Assembly (NCBI GenBank): GCA_036936605.1
Contig: JAUPFV010000002.1
Coordinates: 198,857,273 to 198,921,272, forward strand
From: Limnanthes douglasii subsp. nivea
Lineage: Eukaryota; Streptophyta; Magnoliopsida; Brassicales; Limnanthaceae
Direction of reading: 5' to 3'
Length of the DNA stretch: 64,000 nucleotides
Shown here: positions 32,723-44,089 of the stretch, piece by piece
Numbering within the stretch: the stretch's first letter is position 1
Layout: the number at the start of each line of letters is the position of its first letter
The notes under the pieces: generated by a model
Databases searched by the model: none
Told to the model about the DNA's origin: nothing
What the model saw: the letters and a program-made list of their open reading frames with translations, nothing else
Program-made: the position numbers and the translations under genes

Positions 32723-33911
32723 GAGAAACAAGCAAAGAAACAGGGGGGTGCCGATTTTGACTTAGAGTTTTTTTTTCTTCGATTAACACATACACCAAAA
32801 AGCAATTAACGGCAATTTGGATTTAGTTTAGAACGGCATGAGTAGACCGTAGAACGGCGTGAGCAGACCGTAGAACGAAACCGGAATTTGCGGTTTCGAT
32901 AGATCTCTTTCGGCAAAAGGCAGGTGACAGCTGTTTTTTTTTTGGGTTTTCTTTCGGCAGCGGCAACATACAATCAGTCGGCAGGAGGCCGACAGCTGTT
33001 CGGTTTAACTTTCTCTGAACTTGTATTCGTTTTTTTTTTCTCTTATTTTTATTCATCACGCTATATTAAATTTTCTATACTCTTTTTTTTAATTTATTTT
33101 TATTCTTTTTTTTATTCATTATAAGGCTATGTTAATTTTTAAAACCATGATGATGATTTGTTCGATTATGAACTAATCATTGTCATGGAACCCTAGCGGA
33201 TTTGTTTAAATATTATTTAGGGTTTATTGCTTAAGTGATTTTTTGAGATATATTTTTCGGTTACCTAGTATGGTTGTTATTTTGTTAGATACTTCGCGAA
33301 CATCTAAATTGTTTATCTTTAATGAATGCGAAAGTATAATTAAGGATTAGAACTTGCCATGCTAGCATAGGTTCTTGAATGATTCATATTGTGATTGTTC
33401 ATGATTTGTAATATGTCATTAACCATATCATATTACCCTATGTAATCGAAATAGATAACTTGTGCTTAAAACCAATTGTACCTCAATTCATATAGACATA
33501 TAGGATTGTCATGCATGCGGTGTCTGCTTAACTGCTATCTCTTTTGTGGTTGTTTAAGTGGTTTGGTATACGTGTATTGAAAGGTAGCGTATTCTGATTT
33601 TGTGTTATCTGATTAGTAATCGTAATTATCTTACATATTAATTAAGTATATTAATACTCTAAATAAAATAAACAATGAAGTTAGGGTTCCATGTTTTCTA
33701 TCGCATAAGTTAATTTTGTTAGTTAATTTGCTTAGTTATATTCATTCACTTATACTTTATTTTTGTTCAAGCATTAGTTTAATAATCATACGTTGTTGCA
33801 TAAGTGAATTCTTGTCTTACACACCTAGTCTTCGTGGGAACGATCTTTCTTATTTATTACTTGCTACGATTTGACCGCGTATACTTGCGTGAGAAAAGGA
33901 CTAACAAAGAT

Positions 33912-35404
33912 TTTCTTTACACTGTAAGTATGCAGTTTTTGTAAGGTTTGGCATTACATTTTAAGTATAATGTTAATTAACTTTAGGTTTATCATAGATT
34001 GTTGTTACTTTATTTTAGTTTGATTGTATGTTGTTGTTTTACTATGCTGTAATTTTTGTAATATATGAAGTTTAAGTTTAAGTGTTGCTTGGTTTTAGTA
34101 AAGAATTTATGGGAAGTGTTGTTTGGTTTAAGTGTTGTTTGGTTTTTGTTAGCGTTTGAAGTTTAAGTGTTGTTTGGTGTTAATTAGTGATTTATGGTTT
34201 GGTGTAATTAGAAATATTCAAATATGAAATGGAAATCTAGCTATGATAATATATGCAGTTTAAGTATTGTTTGGTTCAAGTAAGGGTTTTATGGTTTGTT
34301 ATACTTTATTGTAGTATTTTGTACATATGTTTTGCATCTTAAGATAAGGTTTACTCTTGGATACAAACTTCATGTCAAGATATCATTCCATGAACCACAA
34401 AATATGGCATAAACTATTAAGTAACGACCATGGCATGGGTCAACAGTGCAGATCATGTTCTTGCAATCCCACATTTGTTAAGTTAGTTCAGGTATGGTAA
34501 GTGCACGGTACTTTAATCTATTACAGAATGTTGCAGGTGAAACAATTATTGTAGAGTTATGGTTGCGAGGAGTATAAAATGAAAGAGGAAACTGAATGTG
34601 TAGTCATTTGTTGGCAAGATCAACCATTTTTCTCAATGTCTACTTGGAGATGTAGAGAATAATAAAGTTCTTTATATTGTATTAAGTGGCTTATTTTTCT
34701 TGTGATTTTTTGTTTGTTTGGTTTTTGAATTTTGCAAATTTTTTGGCTGACTTGAAAGCTCTTTATATGTATGATCCTTGTTATCTAAGTGTTATTAAAC
34801 TTATTAATGGAATGCAAATATTTTTTTCCTTCTCTCTCAAGATGGAAGTTATAAGTATGATGTATGTATGTGTTCAACGAACTTGTCAATATAAATAGTT
34901 TTCCTTTAATAAAGTGGCTAAATAAAATTTCTAAAAGAATGTGACTAAGTAAATGCAAAAATTACTTCATATATGTTGGGAGTATGGGTAAAGAGCCCTT
35001 TACCAGACGCAAAAATAGTGCAGCATATTTTCGACAATATAGAAGTCAACATGGATTACATAGAGATACATAAACATGATATTCTATCTATTGTATAATT
35101 CCAAACTATCTAAATATAATTTAAATTTTAATAATTTTAATATATATAAAAATTACAAATAAGAAAAATGAATTGTATTAAGTATTTGTTTTTAGCAGTA
35201 ATATAAAAAAAAATAGTTATGTTTAAAGTAATATTTGTACATGTACATGGTAGTTAAGGAAAGGGAAAGCCCAAAATTTCATTGAAAACTGATTCTTTTA
35301 ATGAGTTAAAATAAGAACTTTTGTTTTGTAAAAGTGTTAAACAATTAATTCATTTTCACATAAGTTTTGTAATTTATTTAGTGAGATTTTTTTTGATTTA
35401 TTTT
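33912..35404. other. Right arm of the hAT element, noncoding
   Basis: AT-rich sequence with repeated GTGTTGTTTGGTTT-like phrases at 34080-34290. No coding frame was recognised. Read as 3' noncoding sequence of the split hAT element. Confidence 0.5.
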
Positions 35405-35700
35405 AGATTGGACCAGGCCGGACTGATATCAGACCGAACCAAAACTGAATCAATTGGATCAGACAAAAAATAAACTGAACCGAAACCAGAATCGAACCAA
35501 ACCGAACCGGACCAGACCGGACCAGACCGGACCAGACCATACTGAATTGACCAAACTGGACCGGACCAGACCGATTCTTACCAGTTCCACTGCGTTTCCA
35601 AAACATCAAAAGCAAAGGATTATTAGTCTGGTCCGCTCCGAACCAATAAGCTTAGCAGTCTCGTCCAGTTCCACCAAAACTCGGACCAATAACACCCCTA
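35405..35700. repeat. hAT right subterminal repeats and terminus
   Basis: Runs of GAACCGGACC/AGACCGGACC motifs at 35490-35575, ending in AACACCCCTA at 35700. Read inward, the end is TAGGGGTGTT, a hAT-like terminus. Open frames across it (35403-35711) are products of the repeat. Confidence 0.68.
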
Positions 35701-36167
35701 ATTTGTATTAAGTGCATCGACTGCGTATACAAATCTTGTGTAATTGAAGTCATATTCGTTAAAGGAGATTCTAGAGTAAGTTGTGTATTGAACTATTATG
35801 TACATGAAGTTAAAGAATGATTCATCTTTATGTCAAAGTAGTAACTCATTTTACCTCTTACAATAAACAAAAAATAAATAAAGAGTAAGAAACTTATGAG
35901 AGAGTTCAATTCCTTCGTCACACGAAATACTTGCAATTTCAAGGTTTAGGTTTTTCGAGCTTAAATATTTTGATTAAAAATTTATCTTATATAGTTATGA
36001 AATGATGGTTATGGTATTAGAAATTGATATCTAACTTTTAATGTAAAATTAAAACAATAATATGACTAATCAAGTTAAAATCTACAGTAAGCATAAAAGC
36101 AAAGATAACCCAACCTAAATTGGTGAAGAAAAAACAAAGAAGATCACATAACAATCTCACTTGTCAA
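35701..36167. repeat. Spacer and minisatellite block before the small hAT
   Basis: AT-rich. Units of the TAATCTGAC(A/T)TGCCAA-like minisatellite are recognisable from about 36050 to 36167, and the last unit is split by the Tip100-like insertion. Confidence 0.5.
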
Positions 36168-37165
36168 CAGTGGCGTAGCCAGGATTTAGACCCTATGGTG
36201 TCCTGGTTATTGTCCAAAAAATATTTCTTTTGCGGTGGAGGTTGTAAAATGGTGTTGTAATATATCTTTATTTTTCATCTACATAAAAGTTGTTTATTTG
36301 TTTAAGTGAGTCTTACATATTATTTTTGTCAACATTTTGAAGTACTATTATAATATATAAAAATAGAAATTGACTAATAGATATATTAATTAGGACATCT
36401 ATTATTAGTGAACTCGAGAGGATATGTTGTTACGGTTTGATCGAGTTTTAGTTTGAGCTTTTCCAAAGTATACAAAGAATAATAGATTTATTGATTAGGA
36501 CATGTATTGTTAGTGAACTCGAAAACCTATGTTGTTACGATTTTATCCGTAAAGTAAAATAAAAAATTATAATTTATGCAGGTCTATTTTGTTTCGAAAT
36601 TGAACTCTGCAGCTTTTTATCTTCACAAAAAATATAGATCAACTAATGTTAATCTTTGTAACTAAGTTAATATTAATATAAGTAGCAAAGCTTCAATTTT
36701 GAGATTTGATAACATAGAACCATAATAAATACTTTAATTTTTGAAGTTTGTAGTTAGAGTTTTCTAATTGATAGTAAAAAAACAATGGTAAAACATTCTA
36801 TTTTTTATTAAGATATTTATTTATTGGTAAAATAATATAGATGTGTATTTTATATATAATAAAAAATAAAAAATAAAAAATATATCAATATTATAATAAT
36901 ATTGATATGTTATTATACTATATAGTAATAAAATAAACTATAAAAATAAACTATAAAAACATAATGATGTAAAATAAATAATAAAAATTTAATTCAAGAG
37001 AACCTACAGGGTATTGAACTCAAGGTTGTGGGTTCCTACAGGTGTATCTCTACCAACTAGACTAAGTATGAGCTATTATTAACATACTAAACATGTTATT
37101 TATTTCAGCTAGGTGGGTTCCTGGGACTCCACGGGCCCCCACCTAGCTCCGCCTATGCTTGTCAA
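36160..37165. mobile_element. Non-autonomous Tip100-like hAT element
   Basis: The element is 36168-37157 (990 bp). The left end CAGTGGCGTAGCCAGG pairs with the right end, read inward, CATAGGCGGAGCTAGG. A perfect 8-bp target duplication CTTGTCAA lies at 36160-36167 and 37158-37165. No transposase frame is present. Internal features are two related blocks (AGTGAACTCGA and TATGTTGTTACG at about 36408-36440 and 36510-36545) and a segment with GGTTGTGGGTTCC near 37020. It needs transposase from another element. Confidence 0.92.
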
Positions 37166-37690
37166 GTATAAATAATAATAAAAAATCTACTATTCTAATA
37201 AAATTTATGTGTTATCTTAAATTAGCAATAACATGTTTTAAAAATAAGACATTTGACAAAACATTATAAGAAATATAAGAATTTAATATGATTTACCTTG
37301 ATGATAATAAAACATGGAAGGTTATAAAAATAAACTAACCTTCTTTCACAATGGTAAAACAAGGAAGGGCAGAAAAAATTCTTACATGTTGTTAAATGTA
37401 AAATCAACAAAGATATACATTGTTTTGGAATTGATAATTGATTTCAGATTAATAACATACATTAATTACAATATTATTATATTTTTATGTAGTAAAATAA
37501 TTAAATAAATAAATAAACATTGAAATATAATATAAAATACAAACTGAAATCATAATTTCATCTCTAAAATACAAACAACAAATTTGAAACATACTAAAAA
37601 TGATACAAATAAGGGGAAAAACCACAATTCAAATAATTGTTTTTACATTCATTCTCAGACTATTCTTCTTCTTCTTAGACTCTTTAACTT
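37158..37690. other. AT-rich spacer, nothing recognised
   Basis: Follows the small hAT. Only minisatellite-like A-rich sequence at its start and no credible gene. Confidence 0.45.
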
Positions 37691-37699
37691 CGCTAAATT

Positions 37700-37979
37700 T
37701 TATTTTGTTTATTTTAGGAGCATGGTAAAGATAGTCATATTGGTCATATTCATCTTCAGAATATTATAGGCATTCGCTAGAATAATAATAATAATAATCT
37801 TCTATAGGAAAGAATATATCTTAAGATTAGATTAAATCTTCAAAATCTTTAGGCGTGGTAGTGATTTTATAATTAACACATTATGTTGATAAATCATCAT
37901 ATATGTTCAAACTTGAACCGTCTAAGAGGACTATAGTATATGGTCTCTCATTATTATGCTTCTTCGAATATGAAGACAT
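37700..37979 (-). pseudogene. Unassigned degenerate frame
   Basis: Minus strand from ATG 37979: MSSYSKKHNNERPYTIVLLD followed by about 12 residues before a stop. The same frame continues with Asp/Glu/Tyr-rich sequence and three more stops to about 37700. It looks coding-derived but I do not recognise it. Confidence 0.3.
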
Positions 37980-38787
37980 TTTGTAATAACAAAGATTATA
38001 TATGTACGGTAAACCCACTAAAGTGTAAACTATATTTGTACGCATAGAGGTTAGAACTCAAAAGGTGAGTAATTAAAGTTTAGTTTATTTTCGGGTGAAT
38101 TAACAGTTGCAGTTATTGCGAATAAATATGTATGTATCTACTTTTATCAAATAAAAAATTACATATATAAATAAGTTTATAAGATATTAATTTATAATTT
38201 TAATTTTGTGTTATACAAATATGAAAGAACCATACATAAATTACTAACAAGTTTAAATATTGACATGACAAAATAAGTGGAAAGATGGTTAAATATTTTA
38301 AATACAATAACTTATAAAAAAAATCAAGCATTTAAGACAACATAATCATTAGGACAAGAAAACTTCATATTAATAGTCATTTATACATAAAATAAAATAA
38401 CAATATATAATGAAAAACTATAATTTACGATAAAACATCTCTTTGTTAAATAAAACATTAACTAATTTTTAATTTAACAAAAAAATTATAGCTTTTTAAA
38501 TATTATTACGTATCATGCGTCAATAAAAGTAAAACAAATAAGGTTAGATAATAATCTAACCTACCAAGCAAAAAAATACAAGAGGGAACGTTTAATGATA
38601 TGAATTGTCAAGTTAAAACTAAAACAAGGGAAGCGAGATAATAACATGACATGTCATGTAAACAATATAATAAAGAATGTAAGATGAATAATCGGACGTG
38701 CCAAAGTTAAAAATAAAACAATAAAAAACTTATTATAACCAAACGTTCCAAGTTAAAAATAAAACAAAAATGTTAAGATGATATATA
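37980..38787. repeat. AT-rich spacer grading into minisatellite, middle block
   Basis: From about 38540 the TAATCTGACATGCCAA-like units recur (38555, 38600, 38650, 38695 and 38745), spaced about 45-55 bp with A-rich linkers. The last is interrupted by the solo LTR at 38788. Confidence 0.55.
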
Positions 38788-39555
38788 TGTTGGAATTTCT
38801 CCATTAAGTTGGACCGTCACATGTCGTATCGATGTATCGAACTATCGTTAATATTAGTCCAATAAAAGTAATCATAAAGAAAAGAACGGACTAGTAGATA
38901 AAATATGTATCATGGAGGTAATTGTATAGATACCAGGTTTAATTCCGATTACTGTGAAGGATTGGATTCGGAAATAAATAACTTAAGCAAAACGTAAAGT
39001 TTTGGGGTTATTTTGTAAAACAAAATAATACCGGGTTATGGTCCCTAAGAGTGGAAATTTAATAAGGACTGGTCTTCATTAAGTAACTGTCTGGAAGTTA
39101 CAGACAATTAAGAGAGAAGAACCGTTACTGGTCTTCAATAAGTAACTGTCTGGAAGTTACAGACAATTAAGAGAGAAGAACCGTTACTGGTCTTCGTTAA
39201 GTAAATGTCTGGAAGTTACAGACAATTACTTAATGAAGAACCGTTTTCTCACTTCAGTTATATATAAGAATGAGTTTCTCATTCTTGAAAGCAACGAATG
39301 AAAATACAGAGAGAAAATCCTTTAAGAAAAACAAATTGATTCTTCCTTCGAATCAATTACAAAAGTGTGTTTTGGTTGCCATCTCTTAGAAGAATCAATA
39401 ACCTAGCAAAGGATCGCCGATCATCTGCTCTATCTCAGGAATCTGAAGATCAAAGAATGTCTACATCCTGTAAGTATTTATTCCGCATTATTATAGGATG
39501 ATTTAACTTCATGGTTCAATAAGTTAGATTAGAAATCCGTAAAGTATTTCTATCA
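38788..39555 (+). repeat. Solo LTR, 768 bp
   Basis: TGTTGGAATT to TTCTATCA with target duplication ATATA at 38783-38787 and 39556-39560. A TATA-like box (GTTATATATAAG) lies at 39258-39269, and a 59-bp triplicated segment lies upstream of it. Minisatellite sequence continues on both sides, which supports the borders. No internal region remains, as expected after LTR-LTR recombination. The duplication is AT-only and so is weaker evidence. Confidence 0.78.
39071..39250. repeat. 59-bp tandem repeat, 3 copies, in solo LTR U3
   Basis: GGTCTTC(A/G)(T/A)TAAGTAA starts units at 39071, 39130 and 39189. Each contains GTAACTGTCTGGAAGTTAC, able to form a short hairpin. It lies just upstream of the TATA-like box. 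Confidence 0.92.
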
Positions 39556-39560
39556 ATATA

Positions 39561-40920
39561 ACCTATCATAAGAAAGTAAAAAGAGTGAAAGACCTAATAT
39601 AATCTAACCTGACATATTGAATGTAAAAACAATTAAAATCCAAATATAATCTGACATGCTATATTGAACATAAATACAAAAAAGATAAGACATATAATCT
39701 GATATGCCGAAACAAGGTAAAATAAAAAAAGAACATGTTATAATTTAACCTGACATATTGAATGTGAAAACAATAAACATTTATATATAATCTGACGTGT
39801 CATATTGAAGATAAATATAAAGAAGACAAGACAAATAATTTAACATGACAAAAAAAGAAAATTAAAAATGATGAGATTACAATTTAACATGTCATATTGA
39901 ATGTAAAAACAATGAAATTTAAAATATAATATTTTATGCCATATTAAAGCTAAATAGAAGTTAAGATAAATAATATGACCTACCATAAGAAAATAAAATC
40001 AAATAATATTAAATTATAATCTAACATGCAAGGTCAAGTAAATAATATCGCATGCCATATTGAAGATATATAAAAAAACATGAGATAAAAAATCCGACTT
40101 GCCATAATAAGCTAAAGTAAAGTAAGGTCATCTAAAATATAATATGGTATATTGAAGATACATAGAAGGAATGTAAAATAAATAATCTGGAATCCGGAGA
40201 TAAACATAAAACAAGAAAAATCATAAATATAATAAAATAATGAAAATCATAATATAACCTAATATGTCATACTGAAGATAAATACTAAGAAGGTCACATA
40301 AATATTGTAACACGTAAATATAAAAAAAGCGTAAATATAAAAAAAAGGAAGATCAAATATTAATCGTTAAAAAATAAAATAGAAAAATCCAGTACATAAT
40401 ATACCATATTGAATACTAAAAATAAATTTTGAATATTAATCTAATTAGGTAAAAAATAAGGAACTAATATATAATAATCTTGCCAAATTAAAAATAATAA
40501 AATGGAAGTAATAAAATATTAAAGGAATGTTAGCTAAAAAATAATATGACTAATCATATTCAACATAAAAAAACAAGAAAGATTACATAATAATTTAACA
40601 TGCCACATTGAAGATAAAAACAAAAGGACATATTATAATTTGACCTTCATTTTGAAGGTAAAAACAAGGAAGGTCATATAACTTATTTGACATGCCACAA
40701 GAAAGTATTAAAAAAATCAGATAATAATCTGACATGCCAAGTTGAAATCCAAAACATAGAAAAAAACCATACATAATCTTAGATTCCTTGATAAAAACAT
40801 AACATACAAAAAATATATAATGTAATTAAACATAAAAATGATCATTACATAATAATTGAAAATATGTCTTGCAGTATAATATACAAAACAATAAACCCTA
40901 AATATCATTACATGTTCTTT
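39561..40920. repeat. Degenerate AT-rich minisatellite, right block
   Basis: Some 25 irregular units of a TAATCTGACATGCCATATTGAA-like core plus an AAAAACAAGGAAG-like linker. Spacing is mostly 42-60 bp (for example cores near 40597, 40640, 40688 and 40730). Copies differ widely, so the array is old. Minus-strand frames across it are not genes. Confidence 0.7.
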
Positions 40921-41113
40921 TGTTGTGAAACGTTAACTTATTATATTTATTACACTTGATTTGTTTCTTAATAACTTTTCTCAAAGATGTAATTCTATTC
41001 TTCTTATGTCTTCTTGATTACCTTTGAACTTGTGGAATGAGGACTTGTAATAAATAAGAACTATAACTAGAAGTCTTACATTGAACATTAACATCAATAA
41101 GTTGAATTGATAT
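40921..41113. other. Spacer, nothing recognised
   Basis: Short AT-rich stretch between the minisatellite and the solo Tat LTR. Confidence 0.5.
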
Positions 41114-41471
41114 TGATATGGAAATAGAGTTTTAAGGAATAAATTGTAAATAATGTAATTTAAGGATTTAATTGTAAATGATGTGGGTTTTGTCCTTAAT
41201 TCGCGATTGATGTAAGTTTTAGGAGATATTTATAACTATTTATAATTGTTGAGGACTAAATAGCAATTAGTCCATTTATTGTAACGGATTTCAGTTTGAG
41301 GATAAGTCTTAGCTCCTCTATATAAAGGGGCAAAACACCTCCAATAAAGGGTTCAACACTTTTACTTAAAAACTCATTAGTACTTGTGTTTCTCTCTCTA
41401 AATACTTTCTAACTGTTTCTCTCTAGAAATCTTTCCTAAGCAATTTACTAAAGCAGAATTATAACTCATCA
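41114..41471 (+). repeat. Solo LTR related to Tat element 1
   Basis: 358 bp from TGATATGG to AACTCATCA, aligning along its length with the LTRs at 5126 and 14647. It keeps the TATA segment CTATATAAAGGGG (41317-41329). Flanking 5-mers are GATAT (41109-41113) and AATAT (41472-41476), 4 of 5 matching. It is clearly diverged from Tat element 1, so it is an older insertion or another subfamily. Confidence 0.88.
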
Positions 41472-41707
41472 AATATACTATAATAATTTTTACATGTTGA
41501 TGTCAAATAATAAAGATCAATAAAATTAATAGGATTACATTGTGAATGTTTTGACGCACATGCAATATGAAGACAAGAAAAACAAGTTTGTTGTCATACA
41601 CCATAACTACAAAATTGAGTTAAAATAATAACAATAAATATATTTACTTAATCAACTTAAAAAACAAAATGTGTAAAACGATGAACAATCCACGTTCTTT
41701 CCATTTT

Positions 41708-41710
<3 letters not shown>

Positions 41711-41755
<45 letters not shown>
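41711..41755. repeat. (TA)n microsatellite, about 22 units
   Basis: Uninterrupted TA run from 41711 to about 41755. A likely length polymorphism. Confidence 0.97.
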
Positions 41756-41757
<2 letters not shown>

Positions 41758-41879
41758 TTTAACTTTCTCGCCATATTAGGACACAAAATAGGCACCCAGT
41801 TCCACTATCATATAGTCGTTGCAACATTTGATTCATTAACTTCAATCTTATATGATCGATCAACTCAATACATAAAATT

Positions 41880-42470
41880 TTATTTGAGCATTAAAAGATT
41901 CTCATCTTGCAAATCTTTACTCATCCCTTTCCACTTATCTTTTAAATTCCCACATATGTGAACCATAAAAAATGTATGAAAGCAATATGCGAAAATAAAA
42001 CTAAGCGAATTAACTAACCTTAAATATCGATAAAAACTGAAAGTTATTACATGCTCCCCTAAACGAGACTTTAAAACCCCAAAAAACAACTCCGATTAAT
42101 ATCGTCTTCATAACTGACTATTTTAAAACAAAGATGAAACACATTTACAAAAATAATAAAATGAAAAACGATATATATATATAAGTAAAATAAAAACACA
42201 CTATTATTGTCCTCCTTTGTGGTTGCGTTTAACAATGTTCCTTTGTACTTTGATTGAAGAAATTTATCACCCAAAAACCATATCAGACGATAATATTCAA
42301 TGCCATGAAAATAGACACCAAAACTAATAGAATAAAGTAAAAGCTTATTTGACAGAGGATCACACTCCAATGTTACAAGAGAATTATGATCAAATGAACC
42401 TCATACATCAAAATATTTAACTAACCAGCTATAAAATTTCACAACATTACAAAAAACCTGGTATTTTGTT
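41880..42470 (-). pseudogene. MULE (Mutator-like) transposase relic
   Basis: Minus-strand fragments match the MULE transposase core in order. FGVYFHGIEYYRLIWF and LGDKFLQSKYKGTLLNATTK (frame 42071-42370) correspond to the family's VDGTFLKGKYKGTLLxAT region, with the first catalytic Asp kept. SYEDDINRSCFLGF follows, and then HTFFMVHICGNLKDKWKG (frame 41880-42089), matching the family's H-x3-H-x4-N-x-K-xK segment. A stretch at about 42120-42190 with no match may be an intron. No terminal inverted repeats were identified. Confidence 0.75.
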
Positions 42471-42492
42471 TTAATAATACTGATGAGGATGC

Positions 42493-43090
42493 ATCCATCA
42501 ACTAGTAGATCAAGTAAAGTCCAAGCAAATAGAAATAATATAGGAGCACAAATGGAATCAAACCGAGGGTTTCTTTAGATGAAACTGAGGGTTTATTTAG
42601 ACGAAACCGAGGCAACCTATAAAGGTAACTAGAAGCTCATTGATCGATATCAGCGCTAGTAACTGAACCGAGGTGTAACCACTGGGTGTCAAAACTGACT
42701 CACGAAGAGCAATGGAGCAGATGCCTCTCCGAGCAGAGGCCACTCATGAAAGAACAATTTGCACGGAAAGGCCAGTCAAGGAACAACACACAGTTATCTA
42801 CAAATGGCGAGTCCGATCATCTATCACAATTAATAAATAAGTTATAGAGCATGTCAACTTCATATAAATTATTATTGACTGTAAGCGGTTTAATGGATCA
42901 TGACCAAAGTAATGGCCTAAATTATAGGGTCATCACCATAAATTATGGTCCATAAATGAGATTAAGGGAATTATGTAATTAGTGAGGAAATAAATTTGCC
43001 TTGTAAATCTTAAAAATAGGTCTACCATTATGCAACAAGGAATTTCTTCTTCTATGATAAATAAAATACTACTTGGCATAATATTTGTTA
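42493..43090 (+). repeat. Direct repeat copy 1, LTR-like
   Basis: Matches 43259-43880 along its length, from ATCCAT(C/G)(A/G)ACTAGT(A/G)GATCAAG to TGGCATAATATTTGTTA. Shared internal blocks include GCAGATGCCTCT and GGTCCATAAA. The copies are clearly diverged. The TATA position reads CTTAAAAATAGG here. Confidence 0.72.
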
Positions 43091-43258
43091 TATTTTCCCT
43101 TTAATAAATTTTATCACACTACTATAGAAAAATAAATCACCCCATTGCTACAATTACTACGACACAAGGCCCACATGACATCTGAATTAACCAAGTATTA
43201 TACCATCTGTTGTGTTTTGTCACACGTTACTCCATCGATTTTATATTTTCAACATATA

Positions 43259-43880
43259 ATCCATGGACTAGTGGATCAAGCAAAGTCCGAGCATATGAAA
43301 TAATATAGGAGCGCAGATGTAATCAAACCTAGGGTTTCTTTAGACGAAATCAAGGCGACCTATAAGTAATAAAACACTTGATATCAATTGCCCGAGGTCA
43401 AAACGAGTGCTATCGATGTCCTATCAAGGTAACAAACAACCTATCAATCAATATCAGTGCACTGAACCAAGGTGTAACCAATGGGTGTCGACACTTACTC
43501 GCAAAGAGCAACTGAGCAGATGCCTCTTCGAGTAGAGGCCGCTCATGAAAGAATGATCTGAGCGACAATGCTAGTCAATAAACAACATGCAGTTATCAAC
43601 GAATGGCGAGTTCGATCGTCTATCGCAATTAATGAAGAAGTTATAAAGAAGGTCAACTTTGTATAAATGATTGTTGACTGAGATGATTTAATGGATCGTG
43701 ACCAAAGTAGTGGACTAAATTATAGGGCCATTACCATAAATTATGGTCCATAAACGAGATTGAAGGAATTATGTAATTAGTAGGAAACGAAACTGCCATG
43801 TAAACCTTATATATAGGTCGATGATTATGTAACAAAACATATTTGATAAATAAAATAATATTTGGCATAATATTTGTTAA
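43259..43880 (+). repeat. Direct repeat copy 2, LTR-like
   Basis: Second copy, about 170 bp downstream of the first. It has CTTATATATAGG at about 43806 followed by AATAAAATAATA, a promoter/poly(A)-like order as in LTRs. No primer-binding site is visible between the copies. They may be LTRs of a very short element or two remnants. Confidence 0.7.
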
Positions 43881-44089
43881 CCTTCTTTTTTGTATTCAAT
43901 TTCAAAATGTTAGGCTTTGATCGGTTAAGCAAAACAATCAAATGATTAAAATCAAACTCATTTTCTAACACACAACCTTTAATATTTATAACAGAATAAT
44001 ATAATCTCACGCATATTATATCCAACACATGTTATATACTAAACACATATTCAACTATAACACTATGATTTTTAAAATTAGACAATAAA
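43881..44089. other. Spacer at the break of the LINE, nothing recognised
   Basis: AT-rich sequence where L1 ORF2 should continue but does not. Confidence 0.5.

Larger units (their letters stand above)
30833..33906 (+). repeat. 3' LTR of the Athila element, 3074 bp
   Basis: TGATAAGTGC to GACTAACA, directly after the polypurine tract. It carries the same captured fragments in the same order as the 5' LTR, with TATATAAA at 32715-32722. It is followed by the AAGAT target duplication. Confidence 0.96.
20959..33911 (+). mobile_element. Athila-lineage Ty3/gypsy retrotransposon, young and nearly intact, with host-gene fragments in its LTRs
   Basis: The element spans 20964-33906 (12,943 bp) with a perfect target duplication AAGAT (20959-20963 and 33907-33911). 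The LTRs are 3076 and 3074 bp and, by eye, differ at roughly 20 substitutions plus a few indels. The primer-binding site is of the Asp-tRNA kind typical of Athila. Gag-pol is one frame with a single stop. There is no env-like ORF in the 1.3 kb before the 3' LTR. The unusually long LTRs contain captured CNGC and SAMDC fragments, annotated separately. It sits inside the old hAT element. Confidence 0.96.
18147..35700 (+). mobile_element. Old hAT transposon split by the Athila insertion
   Basis: The left end TAGAGCTATTGATGG (18147) and the right end, read inward on the minus strand, TAGGGGTGTTATTGG (from 35700) are imperfect inverted repeats. Both are followed inward by long stretches rich in GAACCG/GGACC-like motifs (18160-18370 and 35405-35695). 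A plus-strand hAT transposase relic with BED-like and hATC regions lies between. Without Athila the element would be about 4.6 kb, a normal hAT size. The flanking 8-mers TTCTTTAT and ATTTGTAT match at only 5 of 8 positions, so the exact borders are tentative. Confidence 0.6.

Noticed and set aside
35403..35711. Overlapping Arg/Gly/Thr-rich frames on both strands
   Set aside because: They are translations of the hAT subterminal GGACC/GAACCG repeats, with no independent coding evidence.
37005..37070. tRNA-like segment (GGTTGTGGGTTCC) inside the Tip100-like element
   Set aside because: No cloverleaf or paired A box could be built. It is part of the non-autonomous hAT.
36050..40920. CRISPR-like repeat array
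   Set aside because: The units are irregular in length, highly diverged and without unique spacers, in a plant genome. It is a decayed minisatellite.
41709..41760. Possible AT-rich replication or matrix-attachment signal
   Set aside because: It is a plain (TA)n microsatellite. Nothing in the sequence supports a specific function.
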